DNA of 21,724 nucleotides from Asterionellopsis glacialis (GCA_014885115.2 WKLE02001010.1:1-21724), one strand, 5' to 3'; shown: positions 9,601-20,012, counted from the stretch's first letter. Numbers and translations: made by a program. Notes: generated from the sequence alone by a model not told the origin.

Positions 9601-12168
9601 GCAATCTCGACACTTCTCTTGTTACAGAAACACCGGAAGTAGCTGTTGAAGACAGTAAGCGTAGCGAGGAAATAACATCTTTGAAAAACGAGAAAACCCT
9701 TGATGGTAGTGCTTTAGTCTCATGGTTAGAAAAAGAAGTTTTGGGAATAGCTCTATCGCGAGACCCTGAGCAAAGTTCAACTGGAGTCACCAGCAGCGAT
9801 CAAATTCGAATTTTACTCGAAAATGATGAAAATTTGAACCGAGTTTGTACATTCGTGGCTGAATCAGTGGATAAGAAGACAAAAGCACAAGAAACACAAA
9901 CATCAACAGCAGAAATGCCGGCGTCATCTTCTAGTTCGTCTAACTTGGAGAACGGAGAGGCCGATCCACCATCAAAAACGCAGTTAAGCACTTTTCAGCT
10001 TTTTGACCGATCGAACATGGGTCCAAATAGTTCCCAGGTACATGCTGCAAACTTCGTAAGTTTTCTTCACAGTATTGCAAAATTGGTTGGACAGGAATCA
10101 CCTTTTGGCGATGAGAATCCATTCGTGCTAGATATTGTTGGTTCCTCATTGAAGCTATCTGATGATGAAAAGAAAGAAAGAGATGCTCATGATCAAAAGA
10201 AAATGCAAACAATGGTGTTTGATCATCAAAATGGTGATGCAACTAGCATTGCAAGTTTCTTTTATCATGCGTGTTTCTCTCATACGTCTGAGTTGACCAA
10301 TGATAATTTGGCCGAACTCCCCTCAAGAACAATAGCACTAGGCGAGGAGGTAACTACATCAACCAGTAAAAACTCTCTCGGCACACATATAGGAGTTTCC
10401 TTTGATGACGGAGAACAAAATCGAAATTTGATCGTTCCTGACGAGGACATCTGCCCTTTTGAGCTTGCAATGTGTGATAGCCCTAGCGTTCTCTTGGTCG
10501 TGCTGACTTTTTTAGGCGATCCCCAGGCGGTATGTAGAATGAAGCAAGTCAACGTCTTTTGCAATCAAATTATATCAGAAAACGAACATATGGTAATTAG
10601 AGATGCCGTCCGCATAGGAGGTCTAAGTATGCATTTGAGACCTGCGTTTTGGATCTGGGTGACTCTTGAAAGGTTTGGAAAAAATGCAACATCTTCCGAG
10701 AAACCGTCACCGAAAGGTTCAGATAAAGCGGACACGGTGGACATCCACGAGTTGGAAAGCATCGGTCGGGAAGGACAATGGCATAGCGTAATCTCGCGTG
10801 ATGTTCACAGAGCTTTCGGCAACATGCCTCCGCATAAAACAGGAGCACATGCGCGCGACGACTCCATCGTCCGAGCACTTGTAACTTGGGGTCAAAATCG
10901 GCTCATGAAGAGAGGTGTGAAAGGTGGAGGCGAGGCAGATCCAATTCCTACCGTTCAATCTGCGAGTGGACAACCGTCGAGACCGAGACCAGTTCGGCAG
11001 ACAACTGCTCCTCCGCCTTGGGAGACAGGCGATGATGATTCAAACAGCGAAGTAAGCCTCACACCAACAGTAAGCGATTGGAGTGCCATCTCTCCAGTTG
11101 GCAGCTTCAGCAGCCACTTTTCAACTGCAGGAGAAAAGCGATTGGCCAAGCAAGATTCTGAGGTCTCACGGAACGAAAAGAGAAGAATCCAACGGAATCA
11201 ACGAAAGTTTGTTAAAGAACTTGCTTTAAGTGGCAACGCTCTGAATAACGAAATGAAGCTCGATCTTCAGAATAAACTTGGTTTTATTCTTCACGCACTG
11301 GCGGCAGCACACGATAACCTTGGGTACTGTCAGGGAATGGACTATGTGGTTGCTCACCTGCTCCGTGTATTGCAGGAAACGGTTGTGTGGCAAGCGCGAA
11401 GAGGGACTCTTTCTTCTACCATTAAATCGGCAAAGAACGGGGAGAGGATGAGCCGGACTGCTGTTGAGGATACTTGCGTTGTTGAGGAGACTGTTTTCCG
11501 AGTAATGAATTCTCTTCTTACAACTTACAATTTGCGACACATGTATTGGCCGGAACTTCGATGTCTCAAAACTGTTTGCCGTGTGTTCGAGAAGCTCATA
11601 CAATTGAAGCTTCCTGTTCTAGCGGACGTAAGTTTGCTTGGTGCTTCCTGCCATTTTTTTTTACCAGTGCTAGTCTCACGCTATGTTTTTTTTATTTCCG
11701 TCAGCATTTTGATCATCATGAACTCAATATTGGCATGTTTGCCTTGGGCTGGTTCCAAACGCTATTTTTATATTTGCCTTCGATGCCAGCCAAGACGGTG
11801 TGCCATGTAAGTTTTTGTCGAATTTTTAAACCGTTTCCGTGTTGCTTTCAATACGCCCTTCCCTTTTAAATCAGTCACTGACACGAAATCATTCTTGACT
11901 GGACTTGCGCTTGCTTATACATTAGATGTGGGACATTTGGCTCGTAGAACGCAGCTTCAAGATCTTCTTTCGCGTAGGAACCGCCATTTTGTTTTTGAGC
12001 CAACCAATCTTACTGAACCACGAGCTCGAGGGTATGATGACATACTTGAACACGTTCCCAGATGCAACTTTATTAAGGCCGGATATTTTGATAGCATGTG
12101 CGCTGCAGATTAAGGTGACGAACAAAATGTTGCTTCAATTTGAAAAAGAGGTCACAGGTGGAATTTAA
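6615..12168 (+). CDS. TBC-domain (Rab-GAP) protein with F-box-like segment, 3 exons
   Basis: CDS join 6615-11627, 11705-11806, 11926-12168; 1,785 residues. TBC proteins stimulate GTP hydrolysis by Rab GTPases and so switch off vesicle-traffic steps. ATG 6615 is the first ATG of the long frame. Residues 1 to about 1280 are highly charged, acidic and Ser/Thr-rich with no domain recognised, probably disordered. An F-box-like stretch follows (about 1290-1335; LLVVLTFLGDPQAVCRMKQV). The TBC domain comes next. Its first motif, I-x-x-D-x-x-R, is ISRDVHR with D1396 and R1399 as arginine finger. The second, Y-x-Q, is GYCQGMD with Y1571 and Q1573. Between them lie 171 residues, far more than usual, mostly low complexity. 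The end of the domain (ALGWFQTLFL, then WDIWL) is restored only after removing two introns, both GTAAGT...AG and phase 0. Catalytic residues are intact, so activity is plausible; target Rab unknown. Transcribed toward the bZIP gene. Confidence 0.9.
11628..11704 (+). other. Intron 1 of the TBC gene (77 nt)
   Basis: GAC|GTAAGT at 11627/11628 and TTTCCGTCAG at the end, with a T-rich tract before the acceptor. Phase 0. Splicing joins LPVLAD to HFDHHELNIGMFALGWFQ, which is continuous TBC-domain sequence; unspliced reading loses the domain. Confidence 0.88.
11807..11925 (+). other. Intron 2 of the TBC gene (119 nt)
   Basis: CAT|GTAAGT at 11806/11807 and TATACATTAG ending at 11925, phase 0. Splicing joins PAKTVCH to MWDIWLVERSFKIFF, matching the WD motif region of TBC domains. 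Confidence 0.88.
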
Positions 12169-12603
12169 CTTAAGACTTTAATCAAGAAGTACGAGTAGAA
12201 TGGCTATTATTCATTTTAACACGATTTCTAAATTTCGACTTATTACCTCGTGCTGAATTTTGCTTCTTGAATCTTTTTTGTCCTCTTTTTCATGGCGAGG
12301 AAAAAACAAATGTAAGATGGAGGTTGAGTCATAGGTATAAGAGTCATCCCAGTACATGTACTTGCTCAAGGCAAGGCGTGCGTAAACTGAGAGCTGTGAG
12401 AACAAGACAAAATCTTTGTTCAACCGTTGTTTCCGGCATGCCTATTCGCGTGTGTTGTCTCCGTATGAAACTAGGAGAAACACATTCGATGAAAAAACCA
12501 AAGCAGTAGATAGAAAATCAGATAGTCATTTCATTCCGAGACAACTGCGATCCGTGTCCCTTGTCCTTCAGCACGCGAGAAATTGTCCGTAGAGTGGTGA
12601 AAA
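12169..12603. other. Convergent intergenic region (3' ends)
   Basis: These 435 bp separate the stop codons of two convergent genes (TBC gene TAA 12166-12168, bZIP gene stop at 12604-12606), so they must hold both 3' UTRs and polyadenylation sites. No further gene is supported, and no strong hairpin terminator is expected or seen in a nuclear genome. Confidence 0.7.
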
Positions 12604-14703
12604 TTATGGCTCCGTCTTGACATTTTCGTCCTGTTTCGTTCCGCTTTCTGGTAATCGCAGCATCTTGTCAAGCTTCTCGCATATATCTGTCAGTGATGAC
12701 TCTTTTCCTTCTGATGTTGAAGACGAGGATTCAACCTCTTCCATCTTTACATTATTCGCTTTCTTCAAAACTCTTTCACATCTTTCTCTATTCTTTCCCA
12801 ACCACTCCAGGTATCTAATAGTTTGCTCTGGCGTGAGGATTCTAAGTAACGCACTTTCGCTCTTATGCGACACTGTGTGTGACTGGTACATTATTCCATG
12901 TTTCATGCTCGTGGACATCTTTGATGCTACCGCCATTTGTCGACGGTGTTCAGGAAGATTCGGCAATTCGTGCGTTCGTTTCTGAGTATGCAGCAATTTT
13001 TCTTCCTGATCTACGCTAATGCTTAATTCGTAACACCACAACGGCCACATCTGAGGAGCATCAAAAGCTTCGCAACTTAGGTTCTCTGTATCTTTTTCTG
13101 TTTTTTTCCTTCCTTTCCATTTACTTGTAATATCTTCCCCAATCTGTTTGGAACTTACACGGGTAGCGGAAGCCTTTGTTGGTGCCTTTGGTTAACAAAG
13201 AAAAGAGGCAAAAATGGTGAATACAGTTAGTATATCATACATAAGCATACGCAATGCACATGGTTCTTAATCACCCAAAACACTATAAAGAAGTCTTACC
13301 TGTGCGGCAACAATCTTTGCCCGTTCCTCTTTCCCCGCTGTGAAAAAGCTTTCGGGATGAAGCGTCAACCATAACAAAAATTCCTGATACTTTGGTAAGA
13401 GCAAATGTTTTAGTGTATTGTATTGAAACGATGCTGCTGCACGCCGTACTGGACAATCTGGATCGGTACTCTTGAGAACGATCCTCAACTTTTCTGCTAG
13501 ATTTTCTTCCTTCATCCCATTTTCGGAAGGCGGCGTCTTCTCATCACTGAGAGCTTTCATAAGTTTCGATATTTCTTTTTGTCGTAATTCTTGGAGCTTT
13601 GGTTCAAGTTCTGATAGTAGTCGTTTACGTTCCGTATCGATTTCAATGTGCAGTTGATTCACTTTTTCAGAAAGTCTAGCCAGGTGTTCTTTTTTCCGTC
13701 TTCGACTCTGTCGTGCACTTTCCCTATTCCGAGCTAATCTACGAGCTCGTCTTTCTTCATTTTCAGCTGCAGAGGGTGTTGCTGATATTTTAGCTGATGA
13801 AGATGCTGATGCAGTGGAGCTTGCTGCTGCCAAGTGTGGGGGGTAAAATGGTCCAGAAGGAGCTAAGGGACCACCAGGTGTTTGGTTTGGCGGTGGTGGC
13901 ATCATGTTGTGTTGTGATGGTGGAACGTGGGATGGGACAAAACCTGGCATCGGAGCCGGCGGTGGCTGGATTTGCGCACCAGGTTGAGGCAATGGTGAAC
14001 TCCTTGTCGCCGCATTTCTAGCAATAGTATTGAGTTGCTGAAGCCATGCGATGTGCCGCTGTTTCCGATCGGGATCTGACGCCTGTTGTTGAACTCCTAC
14101 ACCGTTTGGAGAGTACGACGAATTATTCGGAGTTGACCCTCTCGATGATGTCGGTAAATACATTGTTTCCTGACCGACTCCAATTATGGCAGCTGGTGAT
14201 ATAGGAGAGGCATTACTGTGCAGTGGTGAATGGCTGGTTGATATTCCGTTGGTCACTGTTGATGATTGCCCGTACATTTGTTGTACTACAGGTCCGCCAG
14301 TTACAAGAGAAGCTGCTGCGTGTGTAAATGATGAAACCGAAGAAGAAGAAGAAACTCGTCCCGGGGGCTCCATTCCCATTCCTGGCATTGATTGTTGATC
14401 ATGTGCGGTTCTAACCGATGATGATGATAATGGTGGCTGCTGTTGATTCTGATGATGTGTCGCATTTGATTTGGACCCATAAAATTGCACTGCTGGAGTC
14501 ACTGGTGGTGCTGGCGCAGGAAATTCGCTACTGTCGAATTGCGCATTGTCAGTCGCACTCACAAAGTTCCCATTGCTGTGATGCGACTGACCTGCATCTC
14601 CACCCAAAAAGTAGGACAACAAATGATCTTCCTCCGCATCCCACTGAACATCCCCCGAACTACTTCTTTTTGCTATCCCTCGTTGTCTCTCTGATCCGCT
14701 CAT
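12604..14703 (-). CDS. bZIP transcription factor, 2 exons
   Basis: CDS on the minus strand join 14703-13300, 13185-12604; 661 residues. A nuclear DNA-binding factor acting as a dimer is expected. Residues 1-310 are Ser/Pro/Gln/Asn-rich, typical of an activation or low-complexity region. The basic region is clear: NRESARQSR with N326 and R334 in the N-x7-R signature, then RRKKEHL. The first zipper Leu is L344, then L351, with polar residues (E358, E365) at the next heptad points, so the zipper is short. A second conserved-looking region spans about 426-610 (LLLPKYQEFLLWLTL, SSKQIGED, MWPLWCYELSISVDQEEKLL, then LTPEQTIRYLEWLGKNRERC). I associate it with diatom bZIPs; it loosely recalls DOG1-type regions of plant TGA factors, which is inference. 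It crosses the intron, supporting the splice model. The acidic tail ends VKTEP. Specificity is unknown. Confidence 0.9.
13186..13299 (-). other. Intron of the bZIP gene (114 nt)
   Basis: Donor CAG|GTAAGA at 13300/13299. A perfect TACTAAC branch site on the minus strand covers 13232-13226, and a pyrimidine-rich stretch (TTTTTGCCTCTTTTCTTTG) leads to the acceptor CCAAAG at 13187-13186. Phase 0. In-frame TAA codons inside it prevent read-through. A second in-frame AAG 12 nt further downstream (ending 13174) could serve as alternative acceptor and would remove four residues. Confidence 0.85.
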
Positions 14704-15240
14704 TTGAATCTCTATTCTAAACTGTTATTTCAGTAGCTTTAGGTCCAGTCAGCACTTGAAAATGAGAGACCTTGAAATGTTTGGTCGTGAGTTGCCCAAG
14801 GTCTTTGCCTTACTCGTCAACTGTTTGTTCCTTTGCCCTCTGGAGAGTCTAACCGTGTTTCATGTGTCTTTGCAATTGTGTCGTCGTCCGACACCGTATT
14901 TTCAACAACTTCAAACTCCTGTAGGCGGAGTTCGCAGTTCGCATCTACACGGCGTCTTCCAGAGAGGATTATTCAAACAAGAAGGCTTCTTTTGGTTGGT
15001 GGAGCACGGGTCCATCCATGATGTCGACTATCATCAGGACGTCAACATTACATCAGAAATGATAAAATTAATGTCTTATCCACGAAGTACTTTGAATCTA
15101 ATACTGCTTATAATAATTACTAGGGATGACTAGAAAATATACTGTCGCTTCCGTAGGCTGTAAAGTTTCAAAGGCATTGATCCGAATCTGGAGTGTCCGA
15201 ACCCTTTAACTATAACTCTAAACAGTAAAAATACAGTCAA
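14704..15240. other. Upstream region of the bZIP gene
   Basis: This stretch lies upstream of the bZIP ATG (14703) and keeps the less AT-rich composition of the gene island to about 15060. It must hold the promoter and 5' UTR. On the minus strand TACTGAAATAACAG lies 19 nt before the ATG and could end a 5' UTR intron; that is speculative. A 125-codon plus-strand frame (14756-15133) has no recognisable domain, and I do not call it. Confidence 0.45.
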
Positions 15241-16044
15241 CGAGATTTTCTACACTTTTTGACCCAAAAATAGAAAGTTAGGCATCCAAGAGTGCAACAT
15301 TTTATTTTCAATACAAGGTATACATGACTGAATGATGATTCACTTTCTTTATTCATTTTGTTTCTTTTAGTACATAAGAGGTATGGTACTGTCCATAAAC
15401 AATAGAAATAAGAAAGACCATCAGGGGATTTTGTGTTGTGGTCAAGCTCTTGCCACATCATAATATATTGTTGTACAATGTACAGTGTATGGTTGATGCT
15501 CCTATGAGAGGAGAGGTGTCAAATATTGGCTTGAGCAACATTTCTGTAATAAAATGTTCTGGTGTAAAATGTTCATACTGAGTGTATCCTATAGAACCAA
15601 CATACTCGACAAGAAGAAGCAACAAGAAGAAAGCAACTTATAGTAGAGGTGATAAATTTTATGACCGCCATCCACAAAAAAGGTACTCATTTTTCTGTTA
15701 AGATCAAAATATTGGAACCTTGTTTTCAACTGCACCACTGCACCAAACCTCCTCCCAAATGTATGCCAAACACCTACCAAGCCTTGGATTATTCTTGGAA
15801 CATCACCACAGAGGCAACAAAGCTGAAAGGCATTTAGTTTGGCATTTTTCACAGATGGACAGCCAGGCTAAAGTAAACTCAAATTTTGGAGAGCTTACAA
15901 ATACAGCATTTAGTTTACATTTTCTGGATGGAAGGACATGGGCAAAAGTGAAATAAAATTTTGGAAAGCTTGTATTAAAAGATCATAACCACCACATAAC
16001 TTCTGATTAGTATAGTATTAAAACAGACTAGACTGATCAAATTG

Positions 16045-16075
<31 letters not shown>
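16045..16075. repeat. (ACA)n microsatellite
   Basis: An uninterrupted run of about ten ACA units (31 nt) lies in AT-rich spacer, with no reading frame depending on it. It is likely length-variable between strains. Confidence 0.92.
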
Positions 16076-17216
16076 ACATGGTGCTGTCACCTATGACAAC
16101 AAGATGACTACTTTCTCACAAGAAAATGACAATAAAACTCAAATGACACAGTCAAGGGACACCAATTGATTCTCTGTATTTGTATTGATTGTTGAGTACT
16201 ATGGGGTATGTTGATAATTTCCAAATCTGCATACAGGAAGAGATATCTGTTTTCTTTATAAAACCAACTTTCTTGTCAATCAACTTCTTGACAAGAACAC
16301 AACAATAATCATGTTACCTAATCCCATTGATCCTGCTATTTGATTCCCTGTTCAATGCTTAGTGTTATAGTTGATTATTGTTTCTTGGTTTAGTTATTGT
16401 TTGATGGGAAACTATGACAGAAAATGGAGATGTTTGTCATAACAGTGACCTTGAAAACCAAGTACAACATGCCAGACTCAAAAACTAGCCAGAGTCAAAT
16501 GCTCAGACCACTACTGTTCTACTTGTCTTGTACTTGTCTTGTTAAGTAGAATTTATTTTCTAACATTATTTTGGTGTTTGAGAACTTACAATATTTTTTA
16601 TCTATTTTGGGTGTTTTTCAATCTTAGTAGAAAAAGGGGGTTATGTTTTTTGTGGCCAGGGCTCTTCTTACAGTATTTATATTTCTTGTACAATATAGTA
16701 TGCAGTACTATGATGAAAGGAGAAACAAACTATGGTTTGATAATATACCACATGATATTTCTTCAGTCAACAGTAGTAAGTAGTCAGTGGTGGACCACAG
16801 CAATAATGATTATAAGTACATACAATAGAAGAAGGTCATGAAGGAACAAAAAGAGAAATAATGCAAATGTGGTGGTGGTGGTGATATTAATAAACTTACA
16901 AGTGCCTACTACTAGAGTAAAGTATTATTTATTGGAACCTATCATATATTATGATGTGTCCTATTCTAGTTTGTTGGCGATGATAAATTATGCAAACAAT
17001 TATTAGATTATGGTTTGTTGGTGCAGTGCTCTTACATCAAGAATAATAATAAATTCTATGTGTTGTTGTACTTCATCCTTTAAGCTTGGTGTATGGCTAT
17101 CAAAGGCAATATGAAAAAAATCAATGCTGGAAATACAATTTAAATAAGCTGTGTGTTGAGTTACTTTGCTAGATAAAGCTTGTAAATAACAAAGAACCAC
17201 TAGTAGATACTGTAGT

Positions 17217-17546
17217 TCAAAACTTTTTGTATTCCAAAGTCTTACTAAACACAGATTTTATCAATTGAACAAGAACACGGCATTTATGGTAAAGGTTGCA
17301 ATTTTTCAACCTGAGGTAATTATTCTTAAGCTCCTGATATACAGCTACTCCTTGTCTACAACACCAGCAGAGATATCTTTCCTGTTGCCTCTTGAGCACC
17401 TTTTTTTCATGACAAAAAGCTTGATATTCTTCAACAAGATAATGCCTGCACCTGGGACCATCCTTATCTCCAGTGCAACACTGCCAACAGATCACTGTTT
17501 GCCATGGTTCCATTTTGTTGTGCAAAATGTAGTGCTGGCTGCTCAA
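17217..17546 (-). pseudogene. Cys-rich coding-like scrap, origin unknown
   Basis: A 109-codon minus-strand frame starts at ATG 17546 and holds paired cysteines (CWQCC, then CRHY, CHEKK and LCWCC) over about 60 residues followed by YQELKNNYLRL. The spacing recalls the Cys-rich C-terminal tails of piggyBac-type transposases, but the match is too weak to assign. The surrounding DNA is non-coding and AT-rich, so it is at most a remnant; it could also be chance. Confidence 0.2.
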
Positions 17547-18326
17547 AAATAATCAAAATTGAAGACTATTGGTACTAGAGTCATGTAACAAAATGAGTAG
17601 GATTTTTTTCTGTCCAAAAAATGTACTGTCCCTTGGCCCATTGAACCAGCTACTAACACATGCTAATCAAGCTAATAATAAAGTTGTAAACATTTAGTTT
17701 ACCTAATAGCATAAAAGAGGTCTATAGCATTGAAAAAAGAGTCCAATATATTTATTTTTTGTCCATATAGTATAGGTTTGTTTGACCAGATATGTTAAAA
17801 TAAGACCAAATCACCAACTATCCCCTTTGATGTTCCTTCCTAATTGTAGTACTTTTTGAAAAAATAGACAAGCAAATATATAACTTGTGGATAACATTCA
17901 AATGGTTGTCTTCATAAAACAATCAATTCTTGCTTTGAATTTGAAGTGTCACAATTAGGCTGGTTGTTGGCAAGCTAGGTCTCAAAAACTGACCATCCAG
18001 CTCCACTTTTTAGGATGGTTAGCACTTAGTCAGCATGCACTGTTCTGTGCATGTAGAGTGCCACCAACAAAGTGAATTTTGGAAATTATTGAATATTTTG
18101 GAAATAATTTCCCAACACAAAGGGAGAACATATCCAAATTTATGACAACTGTTAAAGATTTTAAAAATATTACATTTCCTACAAAGATATGTGGAAAAAT
18201 AAGAGGCTTTTAATAATATTTGCTTTCTGCATTTTGGGCATACTAGATGCTACAGAGGTTTGTAGCTAGATAAAAATTAAAGGCTTAGACCCATTCTTAA
18301 ATGTGAAGGTTTGCTGTATAAGATTA

Positions 18327-18366
18327 CTGTATTTTTTATGCACATTATGCACATAAAAAAATACAG
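18327..18366. repeat. Hairpin-forming inverted repeat
   Basis: CTGTATTTTTTATG (18327-18340) is the inverse of CATAAAAAAATACAG (18352-18366) with one extra A in the right arm and an 11-nt loop. It lies in a gene-free spacer. It may be the core of a miniature element or simply AT-rich palindromic sequence; no adjoining gene makes a regulatory role likely. Confidence 0.7.
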
Positions 18367-18812
18367 GGATATTGTACTGACACAGCGATTACTTTAGGTA
18401 TTGGAAAATCCTAAATTGCAGTACATTTCTTGCTCCCCCCAGCTGCAGTATACATAAATTATCCTGAAAAATGTTCCTAACTCAGTGGTTCAAGGAAAAA
18501 AACAAGCTAAACCTCAAGTCATTGTACACAAGGTCCAATGGTATATGGTATTTAAAAGTTTGGTAATGTAGTATACAGATTTTTTGGGCCTACTGGAAGT
18601 ACTATTAAAAATAAGCACTTTCCACTCATATGTCTAAGGAGTGAAACGTACATTCAATTATTTTTAGGTGCAAAATTCTAGGGATTATTAGATGCCTAAA
18701 AAGCAGGAATATGTACTTTACAGAAATGAAATTACCTTTGTTCTTGCTTCTTACTTGTTCATGACACTTGCAGTAGGTGAGTTGCAAGACTCGCGCAATA
18801 ATGCCAATCAAC

Positions 18813-19231
18813 TGTAGTACGGACATACCGTGACGTGATGACATCAGGGACAAGGACAGACAAGATGATGTGATGACGCCATTGAGCGGATGGATGCGAA
18901 TGTGCAGTGATGCACTGCATACATGCAAACGCTGACATCACAAATGAAGCACATCAAAATCCACTCTGCAGCAGAAGCATGATGCGTCACACCAGAACAA
19001 GATGATGCACCAGTCTGATGGACTCTCATTGGCTGCCTCAGGGAGTTTGGTTCACATGGTAAAACTGAATTCTGTTGGAACTGAACTCTAAGTAGATCGG
19101 CCATAGGATCCCGTACTGTATTAGGTTGAGAAGATAAATTGGTGGGTTGTCAAGTATTTTTAGTAACTAGTTAAAATAGCTTGTAATTTATTCACTCTAA
19201 CAAAACTCAGTCTATTTTCTATCACTTTTCA
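18813..19231 (+). mobile_element. Possible 5' LTR of the gag-bearing element
   Basis: The stretch just before the gag fragment is less AT-rich than the DNA to its left. It begins, if the TG rule is applied, at TGTAGTACGG (18813) and could end at ...CTTTTCA (19231), about 420 bp. It contains CRE-like sites and a TGCAGTG-ATG-CACTGCA palindrome. No second LTR lies in the window, so both borders are guesses; no convincing tRNA primer-binding site was identified. Confidence 0.35.
18831..18989. promoter_or_regulatory. Cluster of CRE-like (bZIP-type) sites
   Basis: Within 160 bp there are TGACGTGATGACATCA (18831-18846, two facing half sites), TGACGC (18874-18879), TGACATCA (18933-18940) and TGCGTCA (18983-18989, reverse of TGACGCA). 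TGACGT and TGACGC are core half sites for CREB/ATF-type bZIP factors. In diatoms such sites (CCREs) are known from the promoter of the Phaeodactylum carbonic anhydrase gene ptca1. Here they lie about 340-490 bp upstream of the gag ATG. A role in element transcription is inference. Confidence 0.5.
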
Positions 19232-19324
19232 ATATTGTTGTTGGCATAGTGCATAGTGTTAACTCTCCAGGCAAAAAGCAGTAAGAAACTAATAAGTATT
19301 ATTCCAATTTTGAATGACTCAACC

Positions 19325-20008
19325 ATGAAAGTTGTTACACCTAACCAAGGCAATGGTCAAAGCTACCCGCCGACTCCTATCCCACTCAAAATTCTAAGTA
19401 CAGAAGAGCAGAAGCTAGCTAAAGGGCAGTACGCCAAAGTTAGCCTGTTATTGAATCCTGGAGATCAAAACTCTGAAGAGAAGTATACTATGGAGTTCTC
19501 ATACTTAAGTCACGGATCTCCTAGGGAACTACTGGGCTGGTTCAACAATCTAGACCAAGTGATTTGCAGTCAGCGTATCACGACCGGGCCCGCTCATTAC
19601 TCGATGGCCTGTGCCTTACTACGCAGAGAAGGTCTTCATGTATTCAATGCTGTGGCTACCCAGCACAGAAACGAGACAGTGGAGCACTTCAAGTTGGTCA
19701 GTGATGACCTCAAGAAGCATTTTTTTCTGCTCAAAGCGCTCATGAAGCAGAAATGCTACATGTGCTGGTTCCTCAAGAAGCCACACGAACTAATGTCCAA
19801 AGAGTACCAAGCTGCTCTCCACACACTTAATGGCTACTTAGAGAAATTCCCTGGAGTGGATGAAAACTCTAAGCTTTCCAACGAAGAACTACTCAAGATC
19901 ATTGAATTTGGAATTCCTGTTACCTGGAGCAAGGAAATGACATGACAAGGATTTGACCCTCAGGACAAAGGCCTACCAGCATTTCTGGAATTTCTGGAAC
20001 ATGAGTCA
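19325..20008 (+). pseudogene. Ty3/gypsy-type gag fragment, interrupted by TGA
   Basis: The frame opens before 19325, but the first sensible ATG is 19325 (MKVVTPNQGNGQSYPPTP). Residues follow the pattern of diatom gypsy-type gag proteins: SYLSHGSPRELLGWF, ITTGPAHYSMACALLRREGL, KQKCYMCWFLKKP, then LSNEELLKIIEFGIPVTWSK. Gag forms the virus-like particle that packages the RNA. After 206 residues a TGA (19943-19945) interrupts the frame, yet family-like sequence continues in the same frame (QGFDPQDKGLPAFLEFLEH) up to about 20008. There the DNA switches to minus-strand integrase sequence. The downstream gag zinc knuckle and a co-oriented pol are absent. Non-functional as it stands. Confidence 0.78.
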
Positions 20009-20012
20009 GTGT
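19990..20012. other. Junction of opposed gag and integrase sequences
   Basis: To the left the plus strand reads gag (LPAFLEFLEHE). To the right the minus strand reads the integrase core (VHQTMGNILRTLTH). The two recognisable protein segments meet within about 20 bp near TGGAACATGAGTCAG. The exact breakpoint is not resolvable by eye. Confidence 0.6.

Larger units (their letters stand above)
15241..18770. other. AT-rich spacer with decayed repeat fragments
   Basis: These 3.5 kb have no intact gene. Visible pieces are an ACA microsatellite (16045-16075); an 11-bp tandem repeat TCTTGTACTTG near 16523-16541; a Cys-rich minus-strand scrap (17546-17217); an 87-codon minus-strand frame (15852-15589) with a CCLCG motif and no known domain; short arms GCATGCAC/GTGCATG near 18033-18051; and a longer hairpin at 18327-18366. 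Composition is strongly A+T, unlike the gene island to its left. Confidence 0.6.

Noticed and set aside
14756..15133. 125-codon plus-strand frame upstream of the bZIP gene
   Set aside because: No recognisable domain, and it overlaps the expected promoter/5' UTR of the bZIP gene; coding evidence is too weak.
18626..19104. Overlapping minus-strand frames (86 and 100 codons)
   Set aside because: They lie in the putative LTR; the His/Ser/Cys composition derives from TGATG-rich DNA and no family is recognised.
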